A DNA stretch of 64,000 nt from JAFDVL01 sp964631865 (GCA_964631865.1 CAZWAK010000018.1:8639-72638), one strand, 5' to 3'; shown: positions 26,999 to 34,593, counted from the stretch's first letter. Made by a program: numbers and translations. Notes: generated from the letters alone by a model not told the origin.

Positions 26999-27517
26999 AT
27001 GCAAACAGCAACGGTTATGGCAAAAGCCCACACGGCCCTCGAACCCAATTTGTGGCAAGAATTTCAGCGCGCCCTGGCTCACCGCCATTTTATCCGCGCG
27101 CTGGAATTAGCACGCCAACTGTCGGTGGATGAACAGCGTATTCGTGCGCTCCAACGCGAGGTAATGCGGCAATTTCTGGCGGAGTATCAGAACTTCGATG
27201 GAGCCAACCGACTTCAGGCTGAATATGGCCTGACCGCTGAGGAACTAACGGTCATGATGAATGAACTGCTTCAGGACAAAGAGTTGGAAACGCGGACAAC
27301 ATTTTCCTGGCACACAGGCAAGCCGGTCTATTTGAGCGTTGCCACTCAGATTCGCCGCTTCTTCACGGCCCAACTCGCCAGAGTACGACGACGCAAAATA
27401 CGCTGGAAAATCAAGGAAGAGTGGCGGCAGTGGGCGGCGAGACTGCGCTCGTGGTTGGATCGCTTGGCCAATCCCGGACGTGGTCGAAGCTTCCTGCGTA
27501 AGGGCTTCGCCGGTTAA
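26999..27517 (+). CDS. Unrecognised basic protein at the head of the stress island
   Basis: 172 residues, MQTATVMAKAHTALEPNLWQ onward. The first two thirds are helical (EFQRALAHRHFIRALELARQLSVDEQRIRALQREVMRQFLAEY), and the C-terminal third is strongly basic with many Trp and Arg (RRRKIRWKIKEEWRQWAARLRSWLDRL). There is no signal peptide or membrane segment. I recognise no family; the basic tail may bind nucleic acid or membrane surface. An excellent GGGAGG precedes the ATG. It probably shares a sigma-54-driven transcript with degQ 118 bp downstream, which suggests a role in stress response. Confidence 0.7.
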   Translation: MQTATVMAKAHTALEPNLWQEFQRALAHRHFIRALELARQLSVDEQRIRALQREVMRQFLAEYQNFDGANRLQAEYGLTAEELTVMMNELLQDKELETRTTFSWHTGKPVYLSVATQIRRFFTAQLARVRRRKIRWKIKEEWRQWAARLRSWLDRLANPGRGRSFLRKGFAG

Positions 27518-27551
27518 TCCTGCTTTCTGAATTGATCGAGAGGAGTCGTTC

Positions 27552-27581
27552 ATGTCGCGCGACGACGCCCGGAAACCATGA
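27552..27581 (+). CDS. Nine-codon reading frame with strong ribosome-binding site (possible leader peptide)
   Basis: GAGAGGAG stands 6 nt before an ATG that opens MSRDDARKP and then stops. The frame ends 8 bp before the palindrome at 27590. It could be a leader peptide for degQ or a gene remnant cut short by the repeat; the sequence alone does not decide. Confidence 0.3.
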   Translation: MSRDDARKP

Positions 27582-27589
27582 AAACGAAC

Positions 27590-27612
27590 GTAACGCGATT
27601 TGCCAAATCGCG
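27590..27612. repeat. Single CGCGATTT-AAATCGCG palindrome before degQ
   Basis: GTAACGCGATTTGCCAAATC followed by GCG, ending 23 bp before the degQ start and just ahead of its ribosome-binding site. As RNA it would form a stem immediately 5' of the ribosome-binding site. Confidence 0.9.
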
Positions 27613-27635
27613 CTACCTTTTCTGAGGAGAAAATT

Positions 27636-29210
27636 ATGGTTACTGCAACGTTTTTTCAACGCCCCGTCACACGCCAGCACGTGCTGCTCTACGGCGCACT
27701 GGGTGTCAGCTTGCTGCTGCTGGGGCTGCTTTCCGGGGCGGCAATGAATGCGCGCGGCTGGTGGCCGTTCGATAGTGGCGACAAAAACCAGGTACCGATG
27801 TATTTGGCTGCTGATCAGCGCGTTAATCAGGCCGTCACGCTCAACGCGGGCTTTTCCGCGGTCGCCAAAGCCGTCACCCCAGCGGTCGTCACCATCGAGA
27901 CGCAGGCGCGCACACGCCCGCTGCAACAGATGCCGTATTTCCGCGATCCGTTTTTTGACTTCTTCCGATGGAATTGGCCCGATCAGTTCGATCAGGAGAA
28001 TCCGCCACGCCGCACGCCGCGCAATCAGCCGGAGGGACGCGGTCGTCTGACGCCGCGTGGCATCGGGTCGGGCGTGATCGTCAGCCCGGATGGCTACATT
28101 CTGACCAACCATCACGTCGTCGAAGGCGCGGACAAAGTCGAAGTGTCGCTGAATGACTACCGTCGCTTCACGGCCAAAGTCGTCGGCAACGATGCGCCGA
28201 GCGACATCGCGGTGCTGAAGATTGAGCAAACCGGATTGCCCACCATTCCGCTCGGCGATTCGGCGCAGGTCGAAGTCGGGGATGTCGTGCTGGCGATTGG
28301 CAATCCGCTCGGCATCGGGCAAACCGTCACGATGGGCATTATCAGCGCCAAAGGCCGCTCGACGCGCAGTGGCAGCGGCAGCTACGAAGATTTCATTCAA
28401 ACCGATGCGGCCATCAATCGCGGCAATTCGGGCGGCGCGCTCGTGAATTTGAAAGGCGAATTGATCGGCGTTCCGTCGCAGATTCTGTCGCAAACCGGCG
28501 GCAGCATCGGCATCGGCTTTGCCATTCCGACCGCGATGGCGCGCAACGTTATGGATCAATTGATTCGCACGGGCAAAGTCACGCGCGGCAAACTCGGCAT
28601 CACGATCAGCCAGCTTGCGCCGGATATGGCAGAGCAGTTCGGCTACAAAGGCACGAAGGGCGCGTTGGTGCAGGAAGTCGAAGCCGGCCAACCGGCGGAA
28701 CGCGCGGGCGTTAAAGCCGGAGACATCATTACGGAATTTCAAGGGCAACGCATTGACGACGATGTGCAGTTGCGTAACCTGGTCGCGCAAACAACGCCGG
28801 GGTCTTCGGTCAAATTCAAAGTCTGGCGCGACGGCGCAGAACGCGAATTGACCGCAACGTTGGCGGCGTTGGAGGCGACGACGGCCAGCAATCGCAGCGG
28901 CACTACACCCGATGCCGCAGGCAGTGTACTCGCCGGAGTACAGGTGGAAAATCTCACGCCCGAAACCACGCGCCGCTTGAACTTGCCCACGACGGCTCGC
29001 GGAGTTGTCATCACGTCGCTCGATGCCGACAGCAGTGCGGCTGCCGCCGGATTGCAACGCGGCGACGTGATCGAAGAGGTCAATCGCCAACCGGTGACCA
29101 ACGTCAATGAATTCAACGCCGCGCTGCAAAAGGCAGGCAAGAAGAGCGCCTTGCTGCGGGTACGTCGCCCGGATGGCGCGCGGTTCATTGTCGTCAAACC
29201 GCAGGAATAA
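27636..29210 (+). CDS. DegP/DegQ (HtrA) family periplasmic serine protease
   Basis: 524 residues: an N-terminal membrane anchor (about 14-36, LLYGALGVSLLLLGLLSGAA), a trypsin-like protease domain and two PDZ domains (about 325-410 and 425-515). The catalytic triad is visible as His160 (TNHHVV), Asp190 (SDIAVL) and Ser265 (GNSGGAL). HtrA proteins degrade or refold misfolded envelope proteins in the periplasm. GAGGAG lies ahead of the ATG at 27636; the frame extends 12 codons upstream through the palindromic repeat and should not be used. It probably forms an operon with the basic protein upstream. Confidence 0.93.
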   Translation: MVTATFFQRPVTRQHVLLYGALGVSLLLLGLLSGAAMNARGWWPFDSGDKNQVPMYLAADQRVNQAVTLNAGFSAVAKAVTPAVVTIETQARTRPLQQMPYFRDPFFDFFRWNWPDQFDQENPPRRTPRNQPEGRGRLTPRGIGSGVIVSPDGYILTNHHVVEGADKVEVSLNDYRRFTAKVVGNDAPSDIAVLKIEQTGLPTIPLGDSAQVEVGDVVLAIGNPLGIGQTVTMGIISAKGRSTRSGSGSYEDFIQTDAAINRGNSGGALVNLKGELIGVPSQILSQTGGSIGIGFAIPTAMARNVMDQLIRTGKVTRGKLGITISQLAPDMAEQFGYKGTKGALVQEVEAGQPAERAGVKAGDIITEFQGQRIDDDVQLRNLVAQTTPGSSVKFKVWRDGAERELTATLAALEATTASNRSGTTPDAAGSVLAGVQVENLTPETTRRLNLPTTARGVVITSLDADSSAAAAGLQRGDVIEEVNRQPVTNVNEFNAALQKAGKKSALLRVRRPDGARFIVVKPQE

Positions 29211-29226
29211 CAGGGCAATAAAAATA

Positions 29227-29293
29227 CGTTCAGAGTTCCAGCTTCAGCTTGCGGCAAGCAAACAAGCTGAAGCTGGAACTCTGAACGCTTTTT
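29227..29293. terminator. Bidirectional terminator-like hairpin (variant of the AAGCTTCAGCTTG family)
   Basis: Perfect 25-bp arms (29227-29251 and 29263-29287) with an 11-bp loop, followed by CTTTTTTA on the plus strand and preceded by an A-rich stretch that gives a T-rich tail on the minus strand. It separates the convergent degQ and grpE genes. Confidence 0.75.
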
Positions 29294-29305
29294 TATGGGG
29301 TGATT

Positions 29306-29824
29306 TTATTTGGCTACACAAACCTGGGCGGGACGCAGCATTTCATCGTTCCAACGATACCCGCGACGAAGTTCTTCCACGATGACACCTGATTCTTGTC
29401 CTGTGCCTTCGACCACGCTGATCGCTTCGTGCTGGGTGGGATCAAATCGTTTTCCCAGACTGGCAAAGGCCGTCACGCCTTGTGCGGCTAAGAGGTGGGT
29501 CAGTCGGCGGTAGATGGCTTGTACCCCTTCGTTGATGGCTTGCGATTCGGGCTGTGCAAAGGCCAGGGCGCGCTCGAAATCATCCACGACACTCAACAAT
29601 TCCCCCAGCAATTCGCGCTTGCCCGCTTGCACGGCCTGGCTGCGTTCGCGTTTCGTGCGGCGGTGGTAGTTCGCAAAGTCGGCCAGGTTGCGGATCGCAT
29701 TTTCATGCTCGCGTCGGAGTTCTTCGCGCAGTTGCGCGTTCTCCTGCTGCAAGCGCGCGGTTTCGTCGGCAGACGGATGAGTGGTCTGGGTTCCGTTCGT
29801 ATGCTCCGCCACAATGCTAGTCAT
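29306..29824 (-). CDS. grpE: Nucleotide exchange factor GrpE
   Basis: 172 residues. A long N-terminal coiled coil (TARLQQENAQLREELRREHENAIRNLADFANYHRRTKRE) leads to the beta-domain with VDDFERAL, FDPTQHEAISVVEGTGQESGVIVEELRRGYRWNDEMLRPAQVCVAK, the standard GrpE C-terminus. GrpE releases ADP from DnaK. DnaK and DnaJ are not in the window; GrpE is grouped here with Hsp20 and GroESL instead. The ATG at 29824 follows GAGAGGGG. A possible sigma-54 site upstream is too weak to call. Confidence 0.92.
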   Translation of the reverse strand: MTSIVAEHTNGTQTTHPSADETARLQQENAQLREELRREHENAIRNLADFANYHRRTKRERSQAVQAGKRELLGELLSVVDDFERALAFAQPESQAINEGVQAIYRRLTHLLAAQGVTAFASLGKRFDPTQHEAISVVEGTGQESGVIVEELRRGYRWNDEMLRPAQVCVAK

Positions 29825-30021
29825 ATCGCATCCCCTCTCCGGCACAACGGGAAAAAAAGAAGGCGCGAGAACCGCTTCCCGCGCCCCTGACTACGTGTGA
29901 GCCAACCGTTCCTGCACCTAATGCAAACCCAGCAGACAGACAAACCCTTCCCTAAAAACACGTCCCTGCTGGGGCGCGGCGCACACCGTAATCAATTTTT
30001 ATACACGTCTTTGGCCCTCCA

Positions 30022-30477
30022 CTATTTGACTTTGATTTCAATGGCGCGCGGTTGCGTTTCGGGGCGTTTCGGGAGCGTCAACCGCAGCAAGCCCTGCTCG
30101 AAAGTCGCGTTGACCTTGTTCGGATCAATAGTGGATGGCAGCGTGAAACTGCGCGAAAAAGCACCGTAGCTGCGCTCGACGCGGTGATAGCCTTCGCGCT
30201 TATCTTCGTGTTCCAGCCTGCGTTCCCCGGTCACGGTCAGCAGGTTGTTTTCCAGGTTCACTTTGATGTCCTGCTGATTCACGCCGGGTATTTCAAAGGT
30301 CATTTGAATGGTTTCCGGCGTTTCGTAAATGTCTACCGCCGGGGCCCAGGCCCCAGAGGCAATGTCCTCGTTACTGTAGCCGGAGAAGTTGCCACGAAAG
30401 AGTTGATTCATACGTTCCTGCAACCCCATTAACTCTTGAAATGGGTCTACACGTTTTAGCGAAGTTCCGAATGCCAT
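30022..30477 (-). CDS. Small heat-shock protein, Hsp20/alpha-crystallin family
   Basis: 151 residues. The alpha-crystallin domain runs from about 45 to 140: WAPAVDIYETPETIQMTFEIPGVNQQDIKVNLENNLLTVTGERR, then SYGAFSRSFTLPSTIDPNKVNATFEQGLLRLTLPK, followed by the short C-terminal RAIEIKVK. It is an ATP-independent holdase that binds unfolding proteins in the cytoplasm. AAAGGAG precedes the ATG at 30477. A sigma-54-like promoter lies about 65-80 bp upstream. It is divergent from groES across 443 bp. Confidence 0.93.
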   Translation of the reverse strand: MAFGTSLKRVDPFQELMGLQERMNQLFRGNFSGYSNEDIASGAWAPAVDIYETPETIQMTFEIPGVNQQDIKVNLENNLLTVTGERRLEHEDKREGYHRVERSYGAFSRSFTLPSTIDPNKVNATFEQGLLRLTLPKRPETQPRAIEIKVK

Positions 30478-30540
30478 AACAAATCTCCTTTGCGAAAAGT
30501 ATTTGCCTCCCTGACGGAGGAACAAACCACCCAAATCATG

Positions 30541-30556
30541 TTCAAGTGTCGTGCCA
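30541..30556 (-). promoter_or_regulatory. Sigma-54-like -24/-12 promoter for hsp20
   Basis: On the minus strand the sequence reads TGGCACGACACTTGAA: a perfect TGGCACG, four bases, then TTGAA in place of TTGCW. Only the -12 C is changed. Transcription would start near 30530, leaving a leader of about 50 nt. Confidence 0.55.
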
Positions 30557-30674
30557 AAGTGCTGTGAAGCGCGCCGAACAGCGTGGCCAGCGCGTTTACT
30601 GTGGGAAAACCTGCATCGGGCGGCGGCGGAGCAGGCCATGACAAGGATTCGGCAGGAACGGGCAAGGCTTTGTC

Positions 30675-30766
30675 TGTGGCAAGTTGGCAAAACCTGCCTG
30701 ACCAACTTGTCATCGCCCCAAACTGTGAGGCAGGTTTGCACAGGGCGATTGTTCCAGCTTGCCACA
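30675..30766. promoter_or_regulatory. Interleaved inverted repeats between hsp20 and groES (candidate activator region)
   Basis: Five complementary pairs overlap here: TGTGGCAAG 30675/CTTGCCACA 30758; CAAGTTGG 30680/CCAACTTG 30702; AAACCTGCCT 30690/AGGCAGGTTT 30728; ATCGCCC 30712/GGGCGAT 30743. The fifth, shorter match is TTGGCAA around 30684. The pairs cross one another rather than nest. They lie 60-200 bp upstream of both sigma-54-like promoters, where activators of this class bind. The rest of 30478-30920 shows no convincing gene. Confidence 0.45.
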
Positions 30767-30819
30767 CTGTTCGGCCCTCCTGCACCACGAACTGCGCCGA
30801 AATCCAGCCCTGCGTGTTG

Positions 30820-30835
30820 TGGCACAGCATTCGCA
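30820..30835 (+). promoter_or_regulatory. Sigma-54-like -24/-12 promoter for groESL
   Basis: TGGCACAGCATTCGCA has a perfect TGGCAC, GG-N10-GC spacing, and TCGCA in place of TTGCW. Transcription would start near 30847, about 75 nt before groES. Confidence 0.55.
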
Positions 30836-30920
30836 AATTTCCCTGACCTGAAGCAACAGCTTCAGCCGCGCTCATTCGAGGCGCATTAATACTTCATCAC
30901 GATAAAGGAGCTTATCAGGT

Positions 30921-31241
30921 ATGACACAACTCAGACCGTTGCATGACCGCGTAGTCATTCGGCGCATTGAGGAACAGGATCAGAAAATTGGCGGCCTTTA
31001 TATTCCCGACACGGCAAAAGAAAAGCCGCTGCAAGGCGAGGTCGTTGCCGTGGGTGATGGCCGCGTGCTGGAAAATGGACAGCGTCAATCGCTTGATCTC
31101 AAGGTCGGGGATCGCGTGCTGTTTGGCAAATACTCCGGCACCGAGATCAAACTGAACGACGAAGAACTGTTGATTTTGCGCGAGAGCGATGTGCTCGGCG
31201 TGGTCGAAGGAACAGAGAAGAAATTGTCTGCGCGCGCCTAA
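30921..31241 (+). CDS. groES: Co-chaperonin GroES
   Basis: 106 residues, slightly longer than the usual 95-97. LRPLHDRVVIRRIEEQDQKIGGLYIPDTAKEKPLQGEVVAVGDGRV includes the mobile loop that contacts GroEL, followed by VGDRVLFGKYSGTEIKLNDEELLILRESDVLGVVE. GroES caps the GroEL ring in the cytoplasm. AAAGGAG lies upstream of the ATG. The extra residues are at the C-terminus (EGTEKKLSARA). groEL follows, but separated by the expanded 37-bp repeat and a sequencing gap. Confidence 0.96.
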   Translation: MTQLRPLHDRVVIRRIEEQDQKIGGLYIPDTAKEKPLQGEVVAVGDGRVLENGQRQSLDLKVGDRVLFGKYSGTEIKLNDEELLILRESDVLGVVEGTEKKLSARA

Positions 31242-31247
31242 AGCCGC

Positions 31248-31494
31248 GTAACGCGATTTGCCAAATCGCGCCACGTTTTCTGGTGTAACGCGATTTGCCA
31301 AANNNNNNNNNNNNNNNNNNNNNNNNNNNNNNNNNNNNNNNNNNNNNNNNNNNNNNNNNNNNNNNNNNNNNNNNNNNNNNNNNNNNNNNNNNNNNNNNNN
31401 NNAAATCGCGCCACGTTTTCTGGTGTAACGCGATTTGCCAAATCGCGCCACGTTTTCTGGTGTAACGCGATTTGCCAAATCGCGCCACGTTTTC
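31248..31494 (+). repeat. Tandem array of a 37-bp palindromic unit inside the groESL operon
   Basis: Units begin at 31248 and 31285, and after the gap at 31425 and 31462, with a partial unit at 31403. Each is 37 bp: GTAACGCGATTTGCCAAATC, then GCGCCACGTTTTCTGGT. Sequenced copies are identical where visible. There are no unique spacers, so this is not a CRISPR array. The last unit runs straight into the groEL ribosome-binding site. Confidence 0.92.
31303..31402. other. Assembly gap of 100 N within the tandem array
   Basis: Exactly 100 N residues, the usual placeholder for a gap of unknown length. The distance between flanking repeat starts (31285 to 31425, 140 bp) is not a multiple of 37, so the stated gap size is arbitrary and the true number of repeat units is unknown. 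Confidence 0.97.
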
Positions 31495-31510
31495 AAAGGA
31501 GAAAATCAGT

Positions 31511-33130
31511 ATGGCAAAACAGGTAATTCTGGGAGAACAATCGCGTCAGGCCATTCTGGCGGGCGTGAACACATTGGCTGATGCGGTCAAAGTCACGCTC
31601 GGCCCCAAAGGACGCAACGTTGTCATTGATAAAAAATTCGGCTCGCCCGTGATTACGAAGGACGGCGTGACCGTCGCCAAAGAGATTGAACTACAGGACA
31701 AGCTGGGCAATACGGGTGCGCAAATGGTACGTGAAGTCGCGTCCAAGACAAACGATGTCGCGGGCGACGGCACCACGACCGCAACCGTGCTCGCACAAGC
31801 GATTTTCCGCGAAGGGTTGCGACTCATCGCGGCTGGGGCCAACCCCATGTCGTTGAAGCGTGGGATTGATCGCGCCACAACGGCGGTGGTAGACGAATTG
31901 AAAAACATCGCCAAGCCCGTCAAAGGCGATGCCATTGCACAGGTCGGGACGATTTCGGCCAATGGCGACCGTACTATCGGCGATTTGATTGCCGAAGCGA
32001 TGGCCAAAGTGGGCAAGGACGGCGTCATCACGGTCGAAGAATCAAAGACCATGCATACGGAACTCGAAATCGTCGAAGGGATGCAGTTTGATCGCGGCTA
32101 TGTCTCGCCCTACTTCGTCACCGACCCTGAACGGATGGAATGCGTGCTGGAAGATTGTCTGGTGCTGACGCACGAGAAAAAGATCAGCACGATGAAAGAC
32201 CTGCTGCCGTTGCTCGAACAGGTGGCCAAGCTCGGCAAACCGCTGCTGGTGATTGCCGAAGAAGTCGAGGGCGAAGCGTTGGCCACGCTCGTTGTCAACA
32301 AGCTGCGCGGCACGTTGCAGGTGTGTGCGGTGAAAGCTCCGGCCTTTGGTGATCGTCGCAAAGCGATGCTCCAGGACATTGCGATCCTGACCGGCGGCAA
32401 GGCCATCACCGAAGACCTTGGCATGAAGCTCGACAATCTGAAACTCGAAGATTTGGGTCGTGCCAAACGGGTCGTCGTGGACAAGGACAACACCACGATT
32501 GTCGAAGGCGCAGGCAAGAAGGCCGAGATCATGGGGCGCGTCAACACGATCCGCAAACAGATTGAAGAAACGACCAGCGATTACGACCGCGAGAAACTGC
32601 AAGAGCGGTTGGCCAAGCTCGCCGGCGGCGTGGCCGTCATCAAAGTCGGCGCGGCGACTGAGACCGAACTCAAAGAAAAGAAAGCCCGCGTCGAAGACGC
32701 CATGCACGCCACCAAAGCCGCCGTCGAAGAAGGCATCGTGCCCGGCGGCGGCGTCTCCTTCATTCGTGCGCAAAAGGCGATTCAGGCACTGAAATTTGAG
32801 GACGAAGACGAGCAGTCCGGTGCGAACATCGTCAAGCGCGCGTTGGAAGAACCGTTGCGGATGATTGCCGTGAACGCCGGTCACGAAGGCTCCATCGTGA
32901 TCGAAAAAGTGCGGGCGAATCATCAGGTCAGCTATGGCTTCAATGCCGCCACCGAAGAATATCAAGACCTGTATCAGGCGGGCGTCATTGATCCGGTGAA
33001 GGTGTCGCGCACGGCCCTGCAAAATGCGACGTCGGTGGCCGGGCTGATGTTGACGACGGAAGCGGTGGTGTCGGAGTTGCCGGAGAAGAAAGCGGCTTCG
33101 GCTCCGCATCCGCCGGAGATGGATTACTAA
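31511..33130 (+). CDS. groEL: Chaperonin GroEL
   Basis: 539 residues. Diagnostic stretches include VTLGPKGRNVVIDKKFGSPVITKDGVTVAKEIEL, EVASKTNDVAGDGTTTATVL (ATP-binding Asp), the apical domain RGYVSPYFVTDPERMECVLED, and EEGIVPGGGVSFIRA. It folds proteins in an ATP-driven tetradecamer with GroES. The C-terminus ends PEKKAASAPHPPEMDY and lacks the GGM repeats of the classical housekeeping GroEL, which may mark a specialised or stress paralogue. AAAGGAG precedes the ATG at 31511; the frame upstream of it runs through the 37-bp repeats. Confidence 0.96.
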   Translation: MAKQVILGEQSRQAILAGVNTLADAVKVTLGPKGRNVVIDKKFGSPVITKDGVTVAKEIELQDKLGNTGAQMVREVASKTNDVAGDGTTTATVLAQAIFREGLRLIAAGANPMSLKRGIDRATTAVVDELKNIAKPVKGDAIAQVGTISANGDRTIGDLIAEAMAKVGKDGVITVEESKTMHTELEIVEGMQFDRGYVSPYFVTDPERMECVLEDCLVLTHEKKISTMKDLLPLLEQVAKLGKPLLVIAEEVEGEALATLVVNKLRGTLQVCAVKAPAFGDRRKAMLQDIAILTGGKAITEDLGMKLDNLKLEDLGRAKRVVVDKDNTTIVEGAGKKAEIMGRVNTIRKQIEETTSDYDREKLQERLAKLAGGVAVIKVGAATETELKEKKARVEDAMHATKAAVEEGIVPGGGVSFIRAQKAIQALKFEDEDEQSGANIVKRALEEPLRMIAVNAGHEGSIVIEKVRANHQVSYGFNAATEEYQDLYQAGVIDPVKVSRTALQNATSVAGLMLTTEAVVSELPEKKAASAPHPPEMDY

Positions 33131-33139
33131 AAACTGAAG

Positions 33140-33205
33140 GTAGCGCGATTTGCTAAATCGCCGTGTTTTGCCGAGAGACGCGCGCGATTTGGCAAATCGC
33201 AACAC
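33140..33205. repeat. Pair of CGCGATTT palindromes between groEL and the response regulator gene
   Basis: GTAGCGCGATTTGCTAAATC at 33140-33159 and CGCGCGATTTGGCAAATCGC from 33181, ending with AACAC at 33205. They fill the 77-bp gap between the convergent groEL and ntrC-like genes and may act as a bidirectional terminator. Confidence 0.85.
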
Positions 33206-33207
33206 AG

Positions 33208-34593
33208 TCAATCGGCGCTGCTTGTTGGCAGTTTGTATCTCTCCAATTTGCGATACAGCGTGCGGCGGTCAATGCCGAGAATTTCCGCTGCACGCATGTG
33301 ATTGCCTTGCGTTTCTTCCAAAATTCGCAGGATGTGTCGCCGCTCGACCTCCTCCAGCATCCGGCCTTCGCCCACCGGTTCTACTGCGCCTTTGCTGCTG
33401 ACCATGCCGCTCAAATGCAGCGGCAAATCCGCAATCGTCAACGTCGGCCCCAGGCCAATCGCCATTGCATATTCGACCGCGTTCTGCAATTCGCGCACAT
33501 TCCCCGGCCAGTCGTACCCGATCAACAAACGCAACGCTTCGTTGGAAAAATGGCGCGGCTCCTGCTTGTTTTCAGCAGCGGCGCGTTGCAGGAAATGGTC
33601 AATCAGCAGCGGGATGTCTTCGCGCCGGTCGCGCAATTCGGGCAGATAAATGCCCACGACATTGAGCCGATAATACAGGTCTTCGCGGAACTCGCCCCGC
33701 TTCACCGCTTCTGCAATGTTCTGATTCGTGGCCGCGATGATGCGCACATCTACTTCAATGTTTTCGCGCGCCCCCACACGACGAACAACGCGCTCCTGCA
33801 ACGCACGCAGCAACTTGGTTTGCAGTTCGGGCTTGAGCGATTGCACTTCATCCAAGAACAACGTGCCGCCGTGCGCCGTCTCGAACAATCCTTTTTTCGT
33901 TTCGCCTGCGCCCGTGAACGCACCTTTCTGATGCCCGAACAATTCCGACTCGACCAAATCATCAGGCAGCGCGCCGCAGTTAATGTCTACGAGCGGTTTC
34001 TGTGCGCGTGGGCTGTTGTAATGAATCGCCCGCGCGACCAATTCTTTGCCTGTGCCGGTGCGGCCTTGAATCAGGATGGTTGTGTTGGTTGGAGCCACAC
34101 GCTCGATGATGGAATAAACGCGCTGCATCGCGGCAGATTTGCCGATGATCCGGCTGAACTGATAGCGGTCGCGCACCTGCGATTCAAGCTGCGTGACGCG
34201 CGTGCGCAGGGTGCGACGTTCGAGCGCGCGTTCGATGCTCATCTGCGAGTCGGCCAATTGCAGCGGCTTGCTCAAGTAATCTTCCGCGCCGCGCCGCATC
34301 GCTTCGACCGCCGAATCAATCGAGCTGAACGCCGTCATCATAATTACAATGGTCGCGGGATAGCGCGTCTTCACTTCGGCGAGCAACGCCAGTCCGTCCA
34401 AATCCGGCATGTGAATGTCGGTCAGCACAACATCCGGCGGCGCGTCATCCAACAACGCCAGCGCCCCACGCCCATCGCTGGCCGTTGTCACGTCGTAGCC
34501 CACGCGACCGAGAAAGCGCGCGAGGGTATCGCGCAGATGCGCGTCATCTTCCACAATCAACACCTGATATTTTTTGTTCGTCGTCTCGTTCAT
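33208..34593 (-). CDS. NtrC-family sigma-54-dependent response regulator
   Basis: 461 residues in the classical order: receiver domain with phospho-acceptor Asp59 (LTDIHMPD) and switch Lys109 (YLSKP), AAA+ domain with Walker A GRTGTGKE at 177-184 and the sigma-54-contacting GAFTGA loop at 224-229, and a C-terminal Fis-type helix-turn-helix (NHMRAAEILGIDRRTLYRKLERY). Such proteins remodel sigma-54 RNA polymerase from upstream DNA sites. It follows the histidine kinase gene with overlapping stop and start, and converges on groEL. The sigma-54-like sites in the adjacent chaperone genes are its obvious candidate targets. Confidence 0.94.
   Translation of the reverse strand: MNETTNKKYQVLIVEDDAHLRDTLARFLGRVGYDVTTASDGRGALALLDDAPPDVVLTDIHMPDLDGLALLAEVKTRYPATIVIMMTAFSSIDSAVEAMRRGAEDYLSKPLQLADSQMSIERALERRTLRTRVTQLESQVRDRYQFSRIIGKSAAMQRVYSIIERVAPTNTTILIQGRTGTGKELVARAIHYNSPRAQKPLVDINCGALPDDLVESELFGHQKGAFTGAGETKKGLFETAHGGTLFLDEVQSLKPELQTKLLRALQERVVRRVGARENIEVDVRIIAATNQNIAEAVKRGEFREDLYYRLNVVGIYLPELRDRREDIPLLIDHFLQRAAAENKQEPRHFSNEALRLLIGYDWPGNVRELQNAVEYAMAIGLGPTLTIADLPLHLSGMVSSKGAVEPVGEGRMLEEVERRHILRILEETQGNHMRAAEILGIDRRTLYRKLERYKLPTSSAD

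Noticed and set aside
27411..29129. Long minus-strand open frame (572 codons) opposite degQ
   Set aside because: It lies antisense to a clear HtrA protease, is arginine- and histidine-rich without domain motifs, and follows from the codon bias of the real gene.
29889..29904. Possible sigma-54 site before grpE (minus strand TGGCTCACACGTAGTC)
   Set aside because: The -24 half is fair, but the -12 half matches only two of five positions, so it is not distinguishable from chance.
30456..30875. Open frames on both strands in the hsp20-groES gap
   Set aside because: They overlap promoter-like elements and inverted repeats, show no domain, and have no ribosome-binding sites; treated as regulatory DNA.
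31248..31494. CRISPR-like appearance of the 37-bp repeats between groES and groEL
   Set aside because: Units are directly contiguous with no unique spacers, each contains a full palindrome, and no cas genes are in the window.
26630..31510. CIRCE (HrcA) operator near the chaperone genes
   Set aside because: No TTAGCACTC-N9-GAGTGCTAA-like sequence was seen before hsp20, grpE, groES or the basic-protein gene.
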